From Tsukamurella sp. M9C (GTDB lineage Bacteria; Actinomycetota; Actinomycetes; Mycobacteriales; Mycobacteriaceae): a DNA stretch of 36,896 bases. The notes below the pieces were generated by a model that was given only the letters and a program-made list of their open reading frames with translations, had not been told where the DNA came from and did no database searches. A program made the translations under genes and the position numbers. Below are positions 1 through 7,479 of the stretch, piece by piece (position 1 is the first letter of the stretch; each line of letters starts with the position of its first letter). Where the stretch lies: NCBI RefSeq assembly GCF_020169415.1, contig NZ_JAIULG010000051.1, positions 1 through 36,896 of the forward strand, given 5' to 3'.

Positions 1-40
1 TCCCCGGCGGCCGGTCGGGGGAGAGGTCACGGGAGGGCCC

Positions 41-1078
41 TTACGTTGCGGGGTGGGTGTCGAACCGGAAGTCGACGGAACCGTCGGCGGAGACGCGGCC
101 GCCGGGGATCTCGCCGAAGTCGGCGAGGACGTCGATGGTGCTCTGCTGGCGCGCGACGAGGGCGCGGTCGAGCGGCACGGAGCGCCAGCTGCCCTGGCCC
201 TCGTAGGCGATGCGGCCGACGGCGGCGGGGATCTTCAGCGCCCCCGCGTAGTAGGTCTGGATCCAGCGGTCCTTGTCTGCGTCCACCCACGCGCGGGCGC
301 GGTCGACCGCCGCCGAGAGTCGCTTCAGGGCCGCGGCCCGGGCGGGATCGGCCAGCGCGGCCTGCGGTGAGTAGAGGAACATCAGGCCGGACTGCGCGGC
401 CTGGTTGAGCTGGTCCGGCAGCACCTGCGCGTCCGGGTGGGCGAGCCGGTACTTGGTGCTGATCGGCTCCATCAGCGGGGCGATGTCGATCTGGCCGGCG
501 CCCAGGGCCTCGCCCACCTCGGTGAGCTGCAGCGGAACCAGCTGGACGTCGTGCTTGGAGAGGCCCGCCGAGCGCAGCAGCCGCAGGACCATCGCCTGGT
601 GGGCGGTGCCCTCGGCATAGCCGATCTTGCGTCCGCGCAGGTCGGCAGCGGTGCGCAGTTGCACACCGGGGCGCGCGACGGTGGAGACGCCGCCGCGGTC
701 GAGCTGCCAGGCCTTGATGATCGGGCTGGGGAACCGCGCGATCCGGGCGTGGATCGGCGGCACGTCGGCGACGATCGCGACCTGCGTCGCGTCGGCGCGG
801 AAGGACTCGAGGATCGCGGGCCCGCCGGCGAAGTCCGCGAACTTCACGCCGAACCCCAGCTTCGCGGCCTCCCCGGACGCGGTCAGCATCGTCTTGAGGA
901 TGGACTGCTGATCGGCGACGGTGATGACGGTGCCGGCCGGGACCTGGTCGGCGATCGGCGCGGACGGGTCGTACGCGGGCCCCGTCGACGACGCGCACGC
1001 GGAGACGCCGAGCACCGCGACGAGGGCGGTGGCGAGCGCCGCGGCGCGGCGGGGGAGGCGAAAAGGCATGGGGGCCAT
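41..1078 (-). CDS. ABC transporter substrate-binding lipoprotein (SsuA/TauA/NMT1-like)
   Basis: Predicted periplasmic-binding-protein-type lipoprotein of 345 aa. The N-terminus has a short basic stretch, a hydrophobic segment and a lipobox (V-S-A-C), so the mature protein should be lipid-anchored outside the membrane. The body reads like the sulfonate/nitrate/taurine binding family: an early segment on filling a ligand site (FADFAGGPAILESFRA), then LRGRKIGYAEGTAHQ and a domain that ends in a helical C-terminus. I start it at ATG 1078; ATG 1069 is equally possible, and neither has a clear ribosome binding site. The matching ATPase and permease are not seen; they would lie off the left edge, downstream on this strand. 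The ligand cannot be named from sequence. It is divergent from the rhodanese gene. Confidence 0.85.
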   Translation of the reverse strand: MAPMPFRLPRRAAALATALVAVLGVSACASSTGPAYDPSAPIADQVPAGTVITVADQQSILKTMLTASGEAAKLGFGVKFADFAGGPAILESFRADATQVAIVADVPPIHARIARFPSPIIKAWQLDRGGVSTVARPGVQLRTAADLRGRKIGYAEGTAHQAMVLRLLRSAGLSKHDVQLVPLQLTEVGEALGAGQIDIAPLMEPISTKYRLAHPDAQVLPDQLNQAAQSGLMFLYSPQAALADPARAAALKRLSAAVDRARAWVDADKDRWIQTYYAGALKIPAAVGRIAYEGQGSWRSVPLDRALVARQQSTIDVLADFGEIPGGRVSADGSVDFRFDTHPAT

Positions 1079-1156
1079 TGAAGGGGAGCGGGGGCGCCGT
1101 CGGAACCCTTGGACGCAGGCTGAGCGCAAGGCGGCCCGGATAGAATGGTGGGCGTC

Positions 1157-1993
1157 ATGGGCAAGGTCGTGCTGTTCTACGTGTTCGCCCCGCTGGCCGA
1201 CCCGGAGGCGATCCGGCTGTGGCAGCGGGCGCTGTGTGAGGCGAACGGTCTCCGCGGCCGGATCATCGTCTCCCGCCACGGGATCAACGTCACCGTGGGC
1301 GGCGAGATCCGCGCGGTGAAGCGGTACGTTCGCGCCGTCCGCGAGTACCCGGCCTTCAAGGGCGCCGACGTGAAGTGGTCCGAGGGCTCCGCCGAGGACT
1401 TCCCCAAGCTCTCCGTCAAGGTGCGCGACGAGATCGTCACCTTCGGCGTCCCCGACGAGGTGGAGGTCGACGCGGACGGCGTCCGCGGCGGGGGCGTGCA
1501 CCTGACGCCCGACGAGGTGCACGCACTCCTCGCCGAGAAGCCCGACGCCGTCTTCTTCGACGGCCGCAACGCCATCGAGGCCGAGATCGGCCGGTTCGCC
1601 GGCGCCGTCGTGACGCCGGCCACGACGACCCGCGACTTCGTGACCCTGCTCGACGCGGGGGAGTACGACCACCTCAAGGGCCGCCCGGTCATCACGTACT
1701 GCACCGGCGGCGTGCGCTGCGAGGTGCTCAGCGCCGTGATGCGTAATCGGGGGTTCGGCGAGGTCTACCAGCTCGACGGCGGCATCGCGCGCTACGGCGA
1801 GCGGTTCGGCGACCGCGGGCTCTGGGAGGGCTCGATGTACGTCTTCGACCGGCGCATGAGCATCGACTTCTCCGACCGGGCGAAGCGGATCGGTCGCTGC
1901 ACCGAGTGCGGCGCGCCGACCTCGAACGTCGCGAACCTCGCGCCGCCGCAGGACCGGGAGCTGGCGGTGCTGTGCGAGGACTGCGCGCCGTGA
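1157..1993 (+). CDS. trhO: Rhodanese-domain tRNA uridine(34) hydroxylase (TrhO/YceA family)
   Basis: 278 aa. An N-terminal acylphosphatase-like UPF0176 domain ([12 protein letters not shown], then GINVTVGGE) is followed by a rhodanese domain whose active-site loop is C182-T-G-G-V-R at about residues 182-187. Family members use oxygen to make 5-hydroxyuridine at the tRNA wobble position. A C-terminal pair of Cys-x2-Cys motifs (CTEC and CEDC) may bind zinc. A possible ATG lies at 1145, but it sits inside TAGAAT (1141-1146), which looks like a -10 element; ATG 1157 would then be close to the transcription start, so the mRNA may be nearly leaderless. The stop overlaps the next gene by four bases (GTGA), so the two are probably translationally coupled. 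Confidence 0.85.
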   Translation: MGKVVLFYVFAPLADPEAIRLWQRALCEANGLRGRIIVSRHGINVTVGGEIRAVKRYVRAVREYPAFKGADVKWSEGSAEDFPKLSVKVRDEIVTFGVPDEVEVDADGVRGGGVHLTPDEVHALLAEKPDAVFFDGRNAIEAEIGRFAGAVVTPATTTRDFVTLLDAGEYDHLKGRPVITYCTGGVRCEVLSAVMRNRGFGEVYQLDGGIARYGERFGDRGLWEGSMYVFDRRMSIDFSDRAKRIGRCTECGAPTSNVANLAPPQDRELAVLCEDCAP

Positions 1994-3069
1994 GCGGCGG
2001 TCCCGTCCCCGTCGTCGTGGTGGCCGGCTACCTGGGCGCGGGCAAGTCGACGCTGCTCAACCACCTGCTGTCCGGCGCGGGGGACGCCCGGATCGGCGTC
2101 GTGGTCAACGACTTCGGCGCGGTCAACATCGACGCGATGCTCGTCTCGGGCGCGTCCGGCGGTGGATCGGTGCGGACCGTCTCCCTGAGCAATGGGTGCG
2201 TGTGCTGCACCGTCGACGACGACGAGCTCGAGGACGTGCTCTCCTCGCTGGCCGCGCGCGACCTCGACCTCGTGGTGGTTGAGGCGTCCGGGCTCGCCGA
2301 GCCCGCGGCGATGGTGCGGCGCGTGGTGCTCGCGGAGGATCCGCGGATCGACTACGGCGGGCTCGTGTACGTCGCGGACGCCGCGCACCTCGCCGGCACG
2401 ATGGAGCGGCACCCCTCGCTGCGCCACCACCTGGCGCTCGCCGACCTGGTGGTGCTCAACAAGATCGACCTCGCCGCCGACCCGGACGCCGCGCGGGCGC
2501 TGGTGCGCGAGCACGCGCCGTCCGCCCCGGTGGTGGGGACGGTCGACGCGGTGGTGCCGGTGGAACTGCTCATCGACGCGGAGGTCCTCGCCCGTCGCGC
2601 CGCGCAGCGGCGGGACTCCCCGCGCCAGCTGACTCTCGACGAGGCGCTGCGTGAGCACGACCACCGTCACGATCACGAGCACGGCGAATCGCACCGGCAC
2701 CTGCACGACGACTACGCCGCCGTCACCGTCGAGACCGGGCGGCTGGACGCCCGGGCGACCGCCGCGCTGCTCGCCGATCCGCCGCGGGGCGTCTTCCGGA
2801 CGAAGGGCTTCGTCACCGCCGCGGACGGCACCCGGCTCGAGGTGCACGCCGTCGGCCGGCACGTGCGGACGGCCCCGGAGCGCGGCCGGCGGGGCGGGGC
2901 GGCGTCGGTGCTCGTCCTGCTCGGTATCGGGCTCGACGAGGAGGCGATCCGCTCCCGGGTCGAGGGATGCTTGGCGGACCCGGACGCCCCCGCCGACCCG
3001 CGGGCAGTGCTTTCCCTGCTGCGGTACTCCGCTGCGGCGCAAGCTGATTCGGCGATCCTCGAGGACTGA
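1990..3069 (+). CDS. COG0523 GTPase, CobW/ZNG1-type metallochaperone
   Basis: 359 aa from GTG 1990, which overlaps the stop of the rhodanese gene. Walker A is GYLGAGKST (residues 13-21), the family's metal-binding CxCC is C70-V-C-C73, a LNKIDLA box gives guanine specificity, and a His-rich loop coded at about 2656-2718 precedes the CobW C-terminal domain. These features define G3E GTPases that deliver a transition metal, usually zinc, to client enzymes. A longer reading frame goes back to 1906, but the extra residues lie inside the rhodanese gene and look unlike protein. No Zur-type box was recognised upstream. The client is unknown; the coupled rhodanese has Cys pairs that could be a zinc site, which is only a suggestion. 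Confidence 0.9.
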   Translation: MSGGPVPVVVVAGYLGAGKSTLLNHLLSGAGDARIGVVVNDFGAVNIDAMLVSGASGGGSVRTVSLSNGCVCCTVDDDELEDVLSSLAARDLDLVVVEASGLAEPAAMVRRVVLAEDPRIDYGGLVYVADAAHLAGTMERHPSLRHHLALADLVVLNKIDLAADPDAARALVREHAPSAPVVGTVDAVVPVELLIDAEVLARRAAQRRDSPRQLTLDEALREHDHRHDHEHGESHRHLHDDYAAVTVETGRLDARATAALLADPPRGVFRTKGFVTAADGTRLEVHAVGRHVRTAPERGRRGGAASVLVLLGIGLDEEAIRSRVEGCLADPDAPADPRAVLSLLRYSAAAQADSAILED

Positions 3070-3084
3070 TCGACGTCGTTCTTT

Positions 3085-3105
3085 GGTAACGATCCGGTAA
3101 CGATC
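3085..3105 (+). promoter_or_regulatory. Candidate MtrA-binding direct repeat
   Basis: The decamer GGTAACGATC occurs twice, at 3085-3094 and 3096-3105, giving GTAAC-N6-GTAAC with an 11-bp period. MtrA response regulators of actinobacteria are reported to bind direct repeats of this GTnAC type spaced by about one helical turn, and cell-wall hydrolase genes are well-known members of the regulon. The site lies about 125 bp ahead of the amidase-like gene at 3229, and nothing else is transcribed rightward from here. A possible -35 (TTGACT) lies near 3138. Identification rests on pattern alone. Confidence 0.55.
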
Positions 3106-3228
3106 AAGGTCGGGGTTTTCCTAAAGTCTCAATTGATGGTTGACTGTTTCTCGTGTGACTGATGTGACGAAAGTTGCACAAGAGACTTGGAAGGAGAGCG
3201 GCGCCACTTCCCCGGCGCCCAGCTACCC

Positions 3229-4623
3229 ATGAAGAAGACCCGTGTCCTCGCAGGTTCGCTTGCGACTGCGGCCGTCGCGCTTTTCGGCGTGCCCGGCTTC
3301 GCATCCGCCGACCCCGCCCCCGCCGCACCGGCGAAGCCGCTGAACGGCAAGACCGTGTTCCTCGACGCCGGCTCGTCCGTCGCGTCGGCCGTCGAGCAGG
3401 CCCGCAAGGTCGCCGACGGTCGCGGCGGCCAGGTGCCGTGCGTCAATCCGGTGGCGATCGCCTCCAACGGCACCGCCGACCACTCCGTCAACTTCGCCGT
3501 GGCCAAGATGGTCGAGGCGGCGCTCAAGACCCAGGGCGCCAAGGTCATCCTCTCCCGCGCGGACGACGCCGGCTTCGGCGGTTGCGTCGACCAGCGCGCC
3601 ACCGCCGCGAACAAGTCCGGCGCCGACCTCGCCGTCAGTATCAACAGCGCGGTCCAGGATGCGGCCCAGCGCGGATTCGTGCTGGAGACGGCCGCCCCGG
3701 GCGCCACCGACCCCAAGGTGACGGCCCAGCAGGCCGTCAGCGACCCCGCGACCACGGTGCTCCGCGACGCCACCCGCGCCGGCGGCTTCGTGCCTGCGCA
3801 GTACTTCGGCGGCCAGGACGGCATCGCGAAGACCACCAACGCCCTCGCCTCGCTGGTCAACATCCCGCTCGTCTACGCGAACCTCGGGAACCTGGCCAAC
3901 GCCGACGATGCGGCGCTGCTCACCTCGCGTGAGGGCCAGACCCAGTACGCCTCCGTGCTCACCAACGGCGTGATCCAGCAGCTGACCGGCAAGGTCAAGC
4001 CCGGCGGCGTCGTCGAGCAGCCCGTCGTGGCCCAGCCCGTCGCACCGCAGGTCGACCCGGTCGTGCCGGTGACCCCCGCAGCTCCGGCCGCGCCCGCGGC
4101 GACGGCTCCCGCCGCGACCGCTCCGGCCGCCACCGCTCCGGCGGCGACGGTGCCGACCGCCCCGGCGCAGACGCCGATCGTTCCCGCCGTGCCGGGCGCG
4201 CCCGCCGCTGCGGCTCCCGTGACGCCCAGCACCGGGACGGGGACCTCCCCGATCGTCTCGGGCGTGCCGATGCTGCAGGGCGGTGCGACCCCGTCGGCCG
4301 CCACCGCACCGCAGGCGACCGCTCCGGCGGCGACCGCGCCACAGGGCACCTCGGTGACCATCCCCGGCCTGGGGCAGGTGGCGCTGCCGCAGCTCCCGAC
4401 GGTGACGATCCCCGGGCAGGCCCAGCCGCTGGGCGTGAACTCCCTCTTCGAGATGGGGCCCAAGGCCGCAGAGTTCCTCACCAGCTCGCAGGGGACGCAG
4501 CTCGTCAACACGCTGATCTCCAGCCCGCAGGCCTTCAACTCCCTGCAGTCCGCGCAGGGACCGGCCGCCGCGCAGGAGATCCTCAAGGCGATCCTGAGCG
4601 CCGGCGCGATCCTGCCGAAGTAG
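3229..4623 (+). CDS. Secreted Amidase_3-fold protein without catalytic residues (Rv3717/Ami1-like pseudo-amidase)
   Basis: 464 aa. A Sec signal peptide (MKKTRVLAGSL..., probable cleavage at ASA-D near residue 27) leads to a domain (about 40-250) that aligns throughout with M. tuberculosis Rv3717, a zinc N-acetylmuramoyl-L-alanine amidase. The two structural cysteines (C71, C119), the GRGG segment, LSR and the GQDG region are kept. All functional positions are changed: the zinc His of DPGH is S49 (DAGS), the zinc Glu is D84, the zinc His of SLH is N139 (SIN), and the catalytic Glu before LGN is N218. The remainder is a Pro/Ala/Thr linker with short repeats and a C-terminal helical segment (about 400-464). 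I infer a non-hydrolytic peptidoglycan-binding or regulatory role. A TTG at 3187 is in frame but ATG 3229 starts the signal peptide. Confidence 0.85.
   Translation: MKKTRVLAGSLATAAVALFGVPGFASADPAPAAPAKPLNGKTVFLDAGSSVASAVEQARKVADGRGGQVPCVNPVAIASNGTADHSVNFAVAKMVEAALKTQGAKVILSRADDAGFGGCVDQRATAANKSGADLAVSINSAVQDAAQRGFVLETAAPGATDPKVTAQQAVSDPATTVLRDATRAGGFVPAQYFGGQDGIAKTTNALASLVNIPLVYANLGNLANADDAALLTSREGQTQYASVLTNGVIQQLTGKVKPGGVVEQPVVAQPVAPQVDPVVPVTPAAPAAPAATAPAATAPAATAPAATVPTAPAQTPIVPAVPGAPAAAAPVTPSTGTGTSPIVSGVPMLQGGATPSAATAPQATAPAATAPQGTSVTIPGLGQVALPQLPTVTIPGQAQPLGVNSLFEMGPKAAEFLTSSQGTQLVNTLISSPQAFNSLQSAQGPAAAQEILKAILSAGAILPK
4093..4152 (+). repeat. 15-bp tandem repeat coding PAATA linker
   Basis: Four consecutive 15-bp units encode Pro-Ala-Ala-Thr-Ala, the last one ending in Val. 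They sit in the Pro/Ala/Thr-rich linker of the amidase-like protein. Third codon positions vary between units, so the repeat is selected or old at protein level rather than freshly slipped. Such linkers are common in proteins that cross the mycolic-acid cell wall. Confidence 0.8.
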
Positions 4624-4641
4624 GCGTCACACCGCACCGAC

Positions 4642-4671
4642 TTCCGCCGGGGACGTCACGCCCCGGCGGGA
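4642..4671 (+). terminator. Hairpin after the amidase-like gene
   Basis: CCGCCGGGG (4644-4652) and CCCCGGCGG (4661-4669) form a perfect 9-bp GC stem with an 8-nt loop, extended by two weaker pairs. It starts 20 bp after the stop codon at 4623. There is no T-run, as usual in this group, so it may end transcription only partly. Confidence 0.6.
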
Positions 4672-4707
4672 AGCGGTAGCGCGGCCCGATCTGGCAAGCT
4701 GGCTGAT

Positions 4708-5601
4708 ATGGCACTCCGCAATATCGTCCGGCTCGTCCACATGGCCCCGCCGATCAAGGACCTGAAGGGGAAGAAGGTCCTTGTCACCGGCGCGGCCAGC
4801 GGGATCGGCCGCGCTACCGCGAATCTCCTCGCGGCGCACGGCGCCGAGCTGGTGTTGACCGACATCAACGCCGAACAGCTCGACGCCGTCACCCGCCACG
4901 TCACCGCCCTGGGCGCGAAGGTCATCGCGTCCAGGGCGTTCGACGTCTCCGACTACGACGCGGTCCGCGCGTTCGCCGACGAGGTGCACGCGGCCGCCGG
5001 CGCCCTCGACATCGTGATGAACGTCGCCGGTATCGCCGTCTGGGGCACCGTCGAGAACCTCACCCACGAGCAGTGGCGCAAGACCGTGGACGTGAACCTC
5101 ATGGGGCCGATCCACGTGATCGAGACCTTCATCCCGCCGATGATCGCGGCGAAGCGCGGCGGCCAGCTGGTCAACGTATCGTCCACGGCCGGCCTCATCG
5201 CACTGCCCTGGCACGCCGCGTACTCGGCCGCGAAGTTCGGCCTCGTCGGCGTCTCCGAGGTGCTCCGCTACGACCTGCGCCGGCACGGCATCGGCGTCTC
5301 CGTGGTGGTGCCCGGCGCCGTGGAGACCGGCCTGGTGAAGACCGTCGAGATCAACGGAGTCGACCGCACCAACCCGAAGGTCAACAAGGGCATCGACGCC
5401 TTCCCGAAGGTCACCGCCGAGAAGGCGGCGCAGGCGATCGTCGACGGGGTGCTCCACAACCGCTTCATCGTGTACACCTCGCTCGACACCCGCTTCGGCT
5501 ACTTCTGGAAGCGGAAGTTCGCGCTGCCCTACGAGATCGCGATGCGGGTGGCCAACGACCGGTTCGCCTACCTGGCGAAGATCTCAGAGCGCGGCCACTA
5601 G
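4708..5601 (+). CDS. Short-chain dehydrogenase/reductase (Rv3057c-like)
   Basis: 297 aa classical SDR. The cofactor loop is TGAASGIG (residues 27-34), NVAG is at about 105-108, and the catalytic Ser159, Tyr172 and Lys176 lie in VNVSSTAGL and YSAAK. The acidic D52 in LTDIN at the end of beta-2 suggests NAD(H) rather than NADP(H). An N-terminal extension of about 20 residues and a C-terminal tail of about 60 beyond the core make it longer than minimal SDRs. The substrate is not predictable. By position next to the TetR and FMN reductase it corresponds, from memory, to Rv3057c in the M. tuberculosis nrd neighbourhood. Its last 18 bp overlap the 3' end of the convergent TetR gene. Confidence 0.9.
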   Translation: MALRNIVRLVHMAPPIKDLKGKKVLVTGAASGIGRATANLLAAHGAELVLTDINAEQLDAVTRHVTALGAKVIASRAFDVSDYDAVRAFADEVHAAAGALDIVMNVAGIAVWGTVENLTHEQWRKTVDVNLMGPIHVIETFIPPMIAAKRGGQLVNVSSTAGLIALPWHAAYSAAKFGLVGVSEVLRYDLRRHGIGVSVVVPGAVETGLVKTVEINGVDRTNPKVNKGIDAFPKVTAEKAAQAIVDGVLHNRFIVYTSLDTRFGYFWKRKFALPYEIAMRVANDRFAYLAKISERGH

Positions 5602-6180
5602 GCGCACGTGCTCCGTCCAGACTGCCTCGAGCTCGTCCTGAGTGACGCCCGAGGCGAGCTGGTGGAGCACCCATGCCGGGCTGAGCGTGGCCATCAGCGC
5701 CGCCGCCCACACGTCGGCCTGCGCCGTGCGCCCCGCCTCGACGAGCATCGCGCGCACCGTCATCGTCGACACCCGCCACGGCGGGGCGTCGTACGGGTCG
5801 CGGGCGGCCTGCTCGGCGCCCCGCAGCAGGTCGCCGTGGCGCGCGATGAGCTGCATCCGGGCCTTGCCGTACTCGGTGAGCCGGTGCACCGGATCGCCGC
5901 CCGGGCCCAGCGGCGGCGGGCCGAACATGAAGCGGTGCTGCAGCTCGGTCTCGTCGTGGTCGAGGAGCGACTGCAGCAGCCCGGCGCGCGAGCCGAAGCG
6001 CCGGAAGACGGTGCCCTTGCCCACGCCGGCCGCCTGCGCGACGGCGTCCATGCTCACCGCGTCGACGCCGTGCTCGGCGAAGAGCCGCTGCGCCGCGTCG
6101 ATGAGCAGCTCGCGGTTGCGGGCCGCGTCACGGCGCGGCTCGGTCTGCGGCTGCGCGAGGGGCAGGAGTGGTCCGGTCAT
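5584..6180 (-). CDS. TetR-family transcriptional regulator (Rv3055-like)
   Basis: 198 aa. The N-terminal helix-turn-helix is clear at about residues 17-62 (LIDAAQRLFAEHGVDAVSMDAVAQAAGVGKGTVFRRFGSRAGL in outline), followed by an all-helical ligand domain. It is divergent from the FMN reductase gene and convergent with the SDR gene, overlapping the latter by 18 bp at their 3' ends. A small palindrome between it and the reductase is the obvious candidate operator, so it probably represses itself and the reductase. The ligand is unknown. Its position matches Rv3055 in M. tuberculosis, from memory. Confidence 0.88.
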   Translation of the reverse strand: MTGPLLPLAQPQTEPRRDAARNRELLIDAAQRLFAEHGVDAVSMDAVAQAAGVGKGTVFRRFGSRAGLLQSLLDHDETELQHRFMFGPPPLGPGGDPVHRLTEYGKARMQLIARHGDLLRGAEQAARDPYDAPPWRVSTMTVRAMLVEAGRTAQADVWAAALMATLSPAWVLHQLASGVTQDELEAVWTEHVRLVAAL

Positions 6181-6235
6181 CGGATGGAGCCTACCGTGCG
6201 GGTTTTCGACTCACCATGATCCCGGGGAAGAAATC

Positions 6236-6249
6236 CGGACCGAAGTCCG
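6236..6249. promoter_or_regulatory. Candidate operator of the divergent TetR
   Basis: CGGAC-cgaa-GTCCG is a perfect inverted repeat with 5-bp arms, lying in the 128-bp divergent spacer, 56 bp from the TetR start and 60 bp from the FMN reductase start. TTAACT directly after it could be the -10 of the reductase promoter, so a bound repressor would block it. The arms are short, hence moderate confidence. Confidence 0.5.
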
Positions 6250-6308
6250 TTAACTTGTGCGGATGCGGCCCGACGGGGTCGCTCGGAACGTCAGGAGAAC
6301 TGAGGATC

Positions 6309-6842
6309 ATGTCGGACATCACCGTGCTCGCCGTCGTCGGATCGCTGCGCAGCAGCTCACTCAACCGCGAGCTGGCCGAGGTCGCCGTCGCGAACGCCCC
6401 CGAGGGGGTGCGCGTCGAGATCGCCGAGGGGATCGCGGACGTGCCCTTCTACAACGAGGACATCGACGGCGAGGGCGCGCCGGCCACCGCCGCGGCCCTG
6501 CGCGACCGGATCGCCGCCGCCGACGCCCTCCTGCTGCTCGCCCCGCCCAACAACGGCACCGTCAGCGCCGTGCTCAAGAACGTCATCGACTGGGGCTCGC
6601 GGCCCTACGGCGCCAGCGCGCTCTCGGGCAAGCGGGTCGCCCTGGCCGGTGTGGGGCACCGTCTGGACACCACCCTGGCCGACGCCGAGCGGGCCGTCAC
6701 CATCGCCGGTGGCGAGGTCCCGGAGGGGCTCGTCGAGGAGTTCCCCATCTCCGGCCTCGAGGGCAAGTCGGTCCGCGAGCACGACGCCGTCGCGCAGCGT
6801 GCGGGCGACCTCCTCGAGCGCCTCGTCGCGCCCGTCCGGTAG
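6309..6842 (+). CDS. NAD(P)H-dependent FMN reductase (Rv3054c-like)
   Basis: 177 aa flavodoxin-fold reductase of the chromate/azoreductase (YieF) type. The phosphate-binding loop of FMN is GSLRSSSLN (about residues 11-19), and PPNNGTVSAVLKNVIDW matches the second conserved block of the family. Members transfer electrons from NAD(P)H to FMN, quinones or azo/chromate compounds in the cytoplasm. AGGAG at 6293-6297 is the ribosome binding site for ATG 6309. It lies directly upstream of the nrdHIE unit, as Rv3054c does in M. tuberculosis. It might supply reduced flavin for NrdI, but that is speculation. The nearest regulator is the divergent TetR. Confidence 0.88.
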   Translation: MSDITVLAVVGSLRSSSLNRELAEVAVANAPEGVRVEIAEGIADVPFYNEDIDGEGAPATAAALRDRIAAADALLLLAPPNNGTVSAVLKNVIDWGSRPYGASALSGKRVALAGVGHRLDTTLADAERAVTIAGGEVPEGLVEEFPISGLEGKSVREHDAVAQRAGDLLERLVAPVR

Positions 6843-6887
6843 GGCGGTCCCGCGCGTCCGGTAGGCCGTCGCGAGCGGTGTTCCGAC

Positions 6888-6933
6888 GGTGTCGGGCGTG
6901 TCGGATCGGCGTGTCGTCGATCCTCGGCGTGTC
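6888..6933 (+). repeat. Interspersed GGCGTGTC repeats with a small hairpin
   Basis: GGCGTGTC occurs at 6895-6902, 6908-6915 and 6926-6933, with a related GGTGTC at 6888. GGATCG (6903-6908) and CGATCC (6918-6923) can form a 6-bp stem within the array. It lies in the gap behind the FMN reductase gene (6843-6999) and could act as a weak terminator. I see no gene in this stretch. Confidence 0.35.
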
Positions 6934-6999
6934 CTGGGGATTCACGATGAAAAACGCCCGAAAGACCGTCTTGCGAGCTGGTAATTTCACGAATGTTGT

Positions 7000-7047
7000 T
7001 CGCAAGTGGTTGTGTCGCTTCCTCGGGGCCACCACTAGGTGTAGTGT
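7000..7047 (+). promoter_or_regulatory. Two NrdR-like boxes upstream of nrdHIE
   Basis: TCGCAAGTGGTTGTGT (7000-7015) and CCACTAGGTGTAGTGT (7032-7047) are 16-bp sites starting exactly 32 bp apart. They resemble the acaCwAtATaTwGtgt consensus of NrdR, the ATP/dATP-sensing repressor of ribonucleotide reductase genes, which normally binds such tandem boxes about three helical turns apart. The second box is nearly identical to a box upstream of nrdF in this window. The left box also overlaps one arm of an inverted repeat, CTTGCGA (6970-6976) / TCGCAAG (7000-7006). Confidence 0.75.
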
Positions 7048-7062
7048 TCAGTCCACTGCGAG

Positions 7063-7119
7063 AGCGGACGCGCCGAAAGGTCGTCCGGGAGGCATGAGGA
7101 CGTCGCTGAGGGGTCCGCT
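7063..7119 (+). other. Potential RNA structure between NrdR boxes and nrdH
   Basis: AGCGGAC (7063-7069) and GTCCGCT (7113-7119) are perfectly complementary and enclose CGTCC (7082-7086), which can pair with GGACG at 7066-7070 or at 7098-7102. The pairings exclude one another. It would be transcribed only from a promoter near the NrdR boxes, since the damage-type promoter at 7159 lies downstream. No known riboswitch class was recognised. Confidence 0.3.
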
Positions 7120-7158
7120 GGCCGACTGAGTTCACGCAGGTAAACGTGGCGAGAAAAC

Positions 7159-7181
7159 TTGTCAGTCCGTAGGTCGATAAT
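7159..7181 (+). promoter_or_regulatory. Candidate PafBC (RecA-NDp) promoter of nrdHIE
   Basis: TTGTCAGT begins at 7159 and GATAAT at 7176, an 11-bp gap after TTGTCA. The published RecA-independent DNA-damage promoter of mycobacteria is tTGTCRgtg-N8-TAnnnT, which has precisely this spacing; the first base of the -10 (G for T) is the main mismatch. Transcription would start near 7188, giving a leader of about 40 nt ahead of nrdH. A promoter of the same geometry precedes nrdF. Confidence 0.6.
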
Positions 7182-7228
7182 CGGGTTCCGAGCAGTCTCC
7201 GGGACCGTCCAGCGAAGGGGAGCCGTCC

Positions 7229-7477
7229 ATGAGCCAGGTCGAGATCACCGTCTACACCAAGCCCGCCTGCGTGCAGTGCAACGCCACGTACAAGGCGCTC
7301 GACAAGGCCGGCCTCGAGTACCGCGTGGTGGACATCACCGAGGACTCGGACGCCCGTGACTACGTCATGGCGCTCGGCTACCTGCAGGCCCCCGTCGTCG
7401 TCGCCGGCGATGCGCACTGGTCGGGCTTCCGCCCGGACCGGGTCAAGGCGCTCGCCGCCGTCGCCGCCACGGCGTAG
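7229..7477 (+). CDS. nrdH: NrdH-redoxin
   Basis: 82 aa glutaredoxin-like protein with thioredoxin-type function, the electron donor for class Ib ribonucleotide reductase. The redox motif C14-V-Q-C17 is the NrdH signature, and the C-terminal segment WSGFRPDRV is typical of the family and decides thioredoxin-reductase specificity. A strong ribosome binding site (AAGGGGAG, 7215-7222) is placed 6 nt before ATG 7229. It is the first gene of nrdHIE; the gap to nrdI is 2 bp. Confidence 0.97.
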   Translation: MSQVEITVYTKPACVQCNATYKALDKAGLEYRVVDITEDSDARDYVMALGYLQAPVVVAGDAHWSGFRPDRVKALAAVAATA

Positions 7478-7479
7478 CG

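Noticed and set aside
1-30. Possible start of a further minus-strand gene (GTG at 28-30) after the substrate-binding lipoprotein
   Set aside because: Only about ten codons (VTSPPTGRRG) are in the window and there is no ribosome binding site, so a gene such as the expected ABC ATPase cannot be supported.
7094-7129. 11-codon frame in the nrdH upstream region as a leader peptide
   Set aside because: The GGGAGG is only 1 nt from the ATG, too close for normal initiation, and the main candidate promoter lies downstream.
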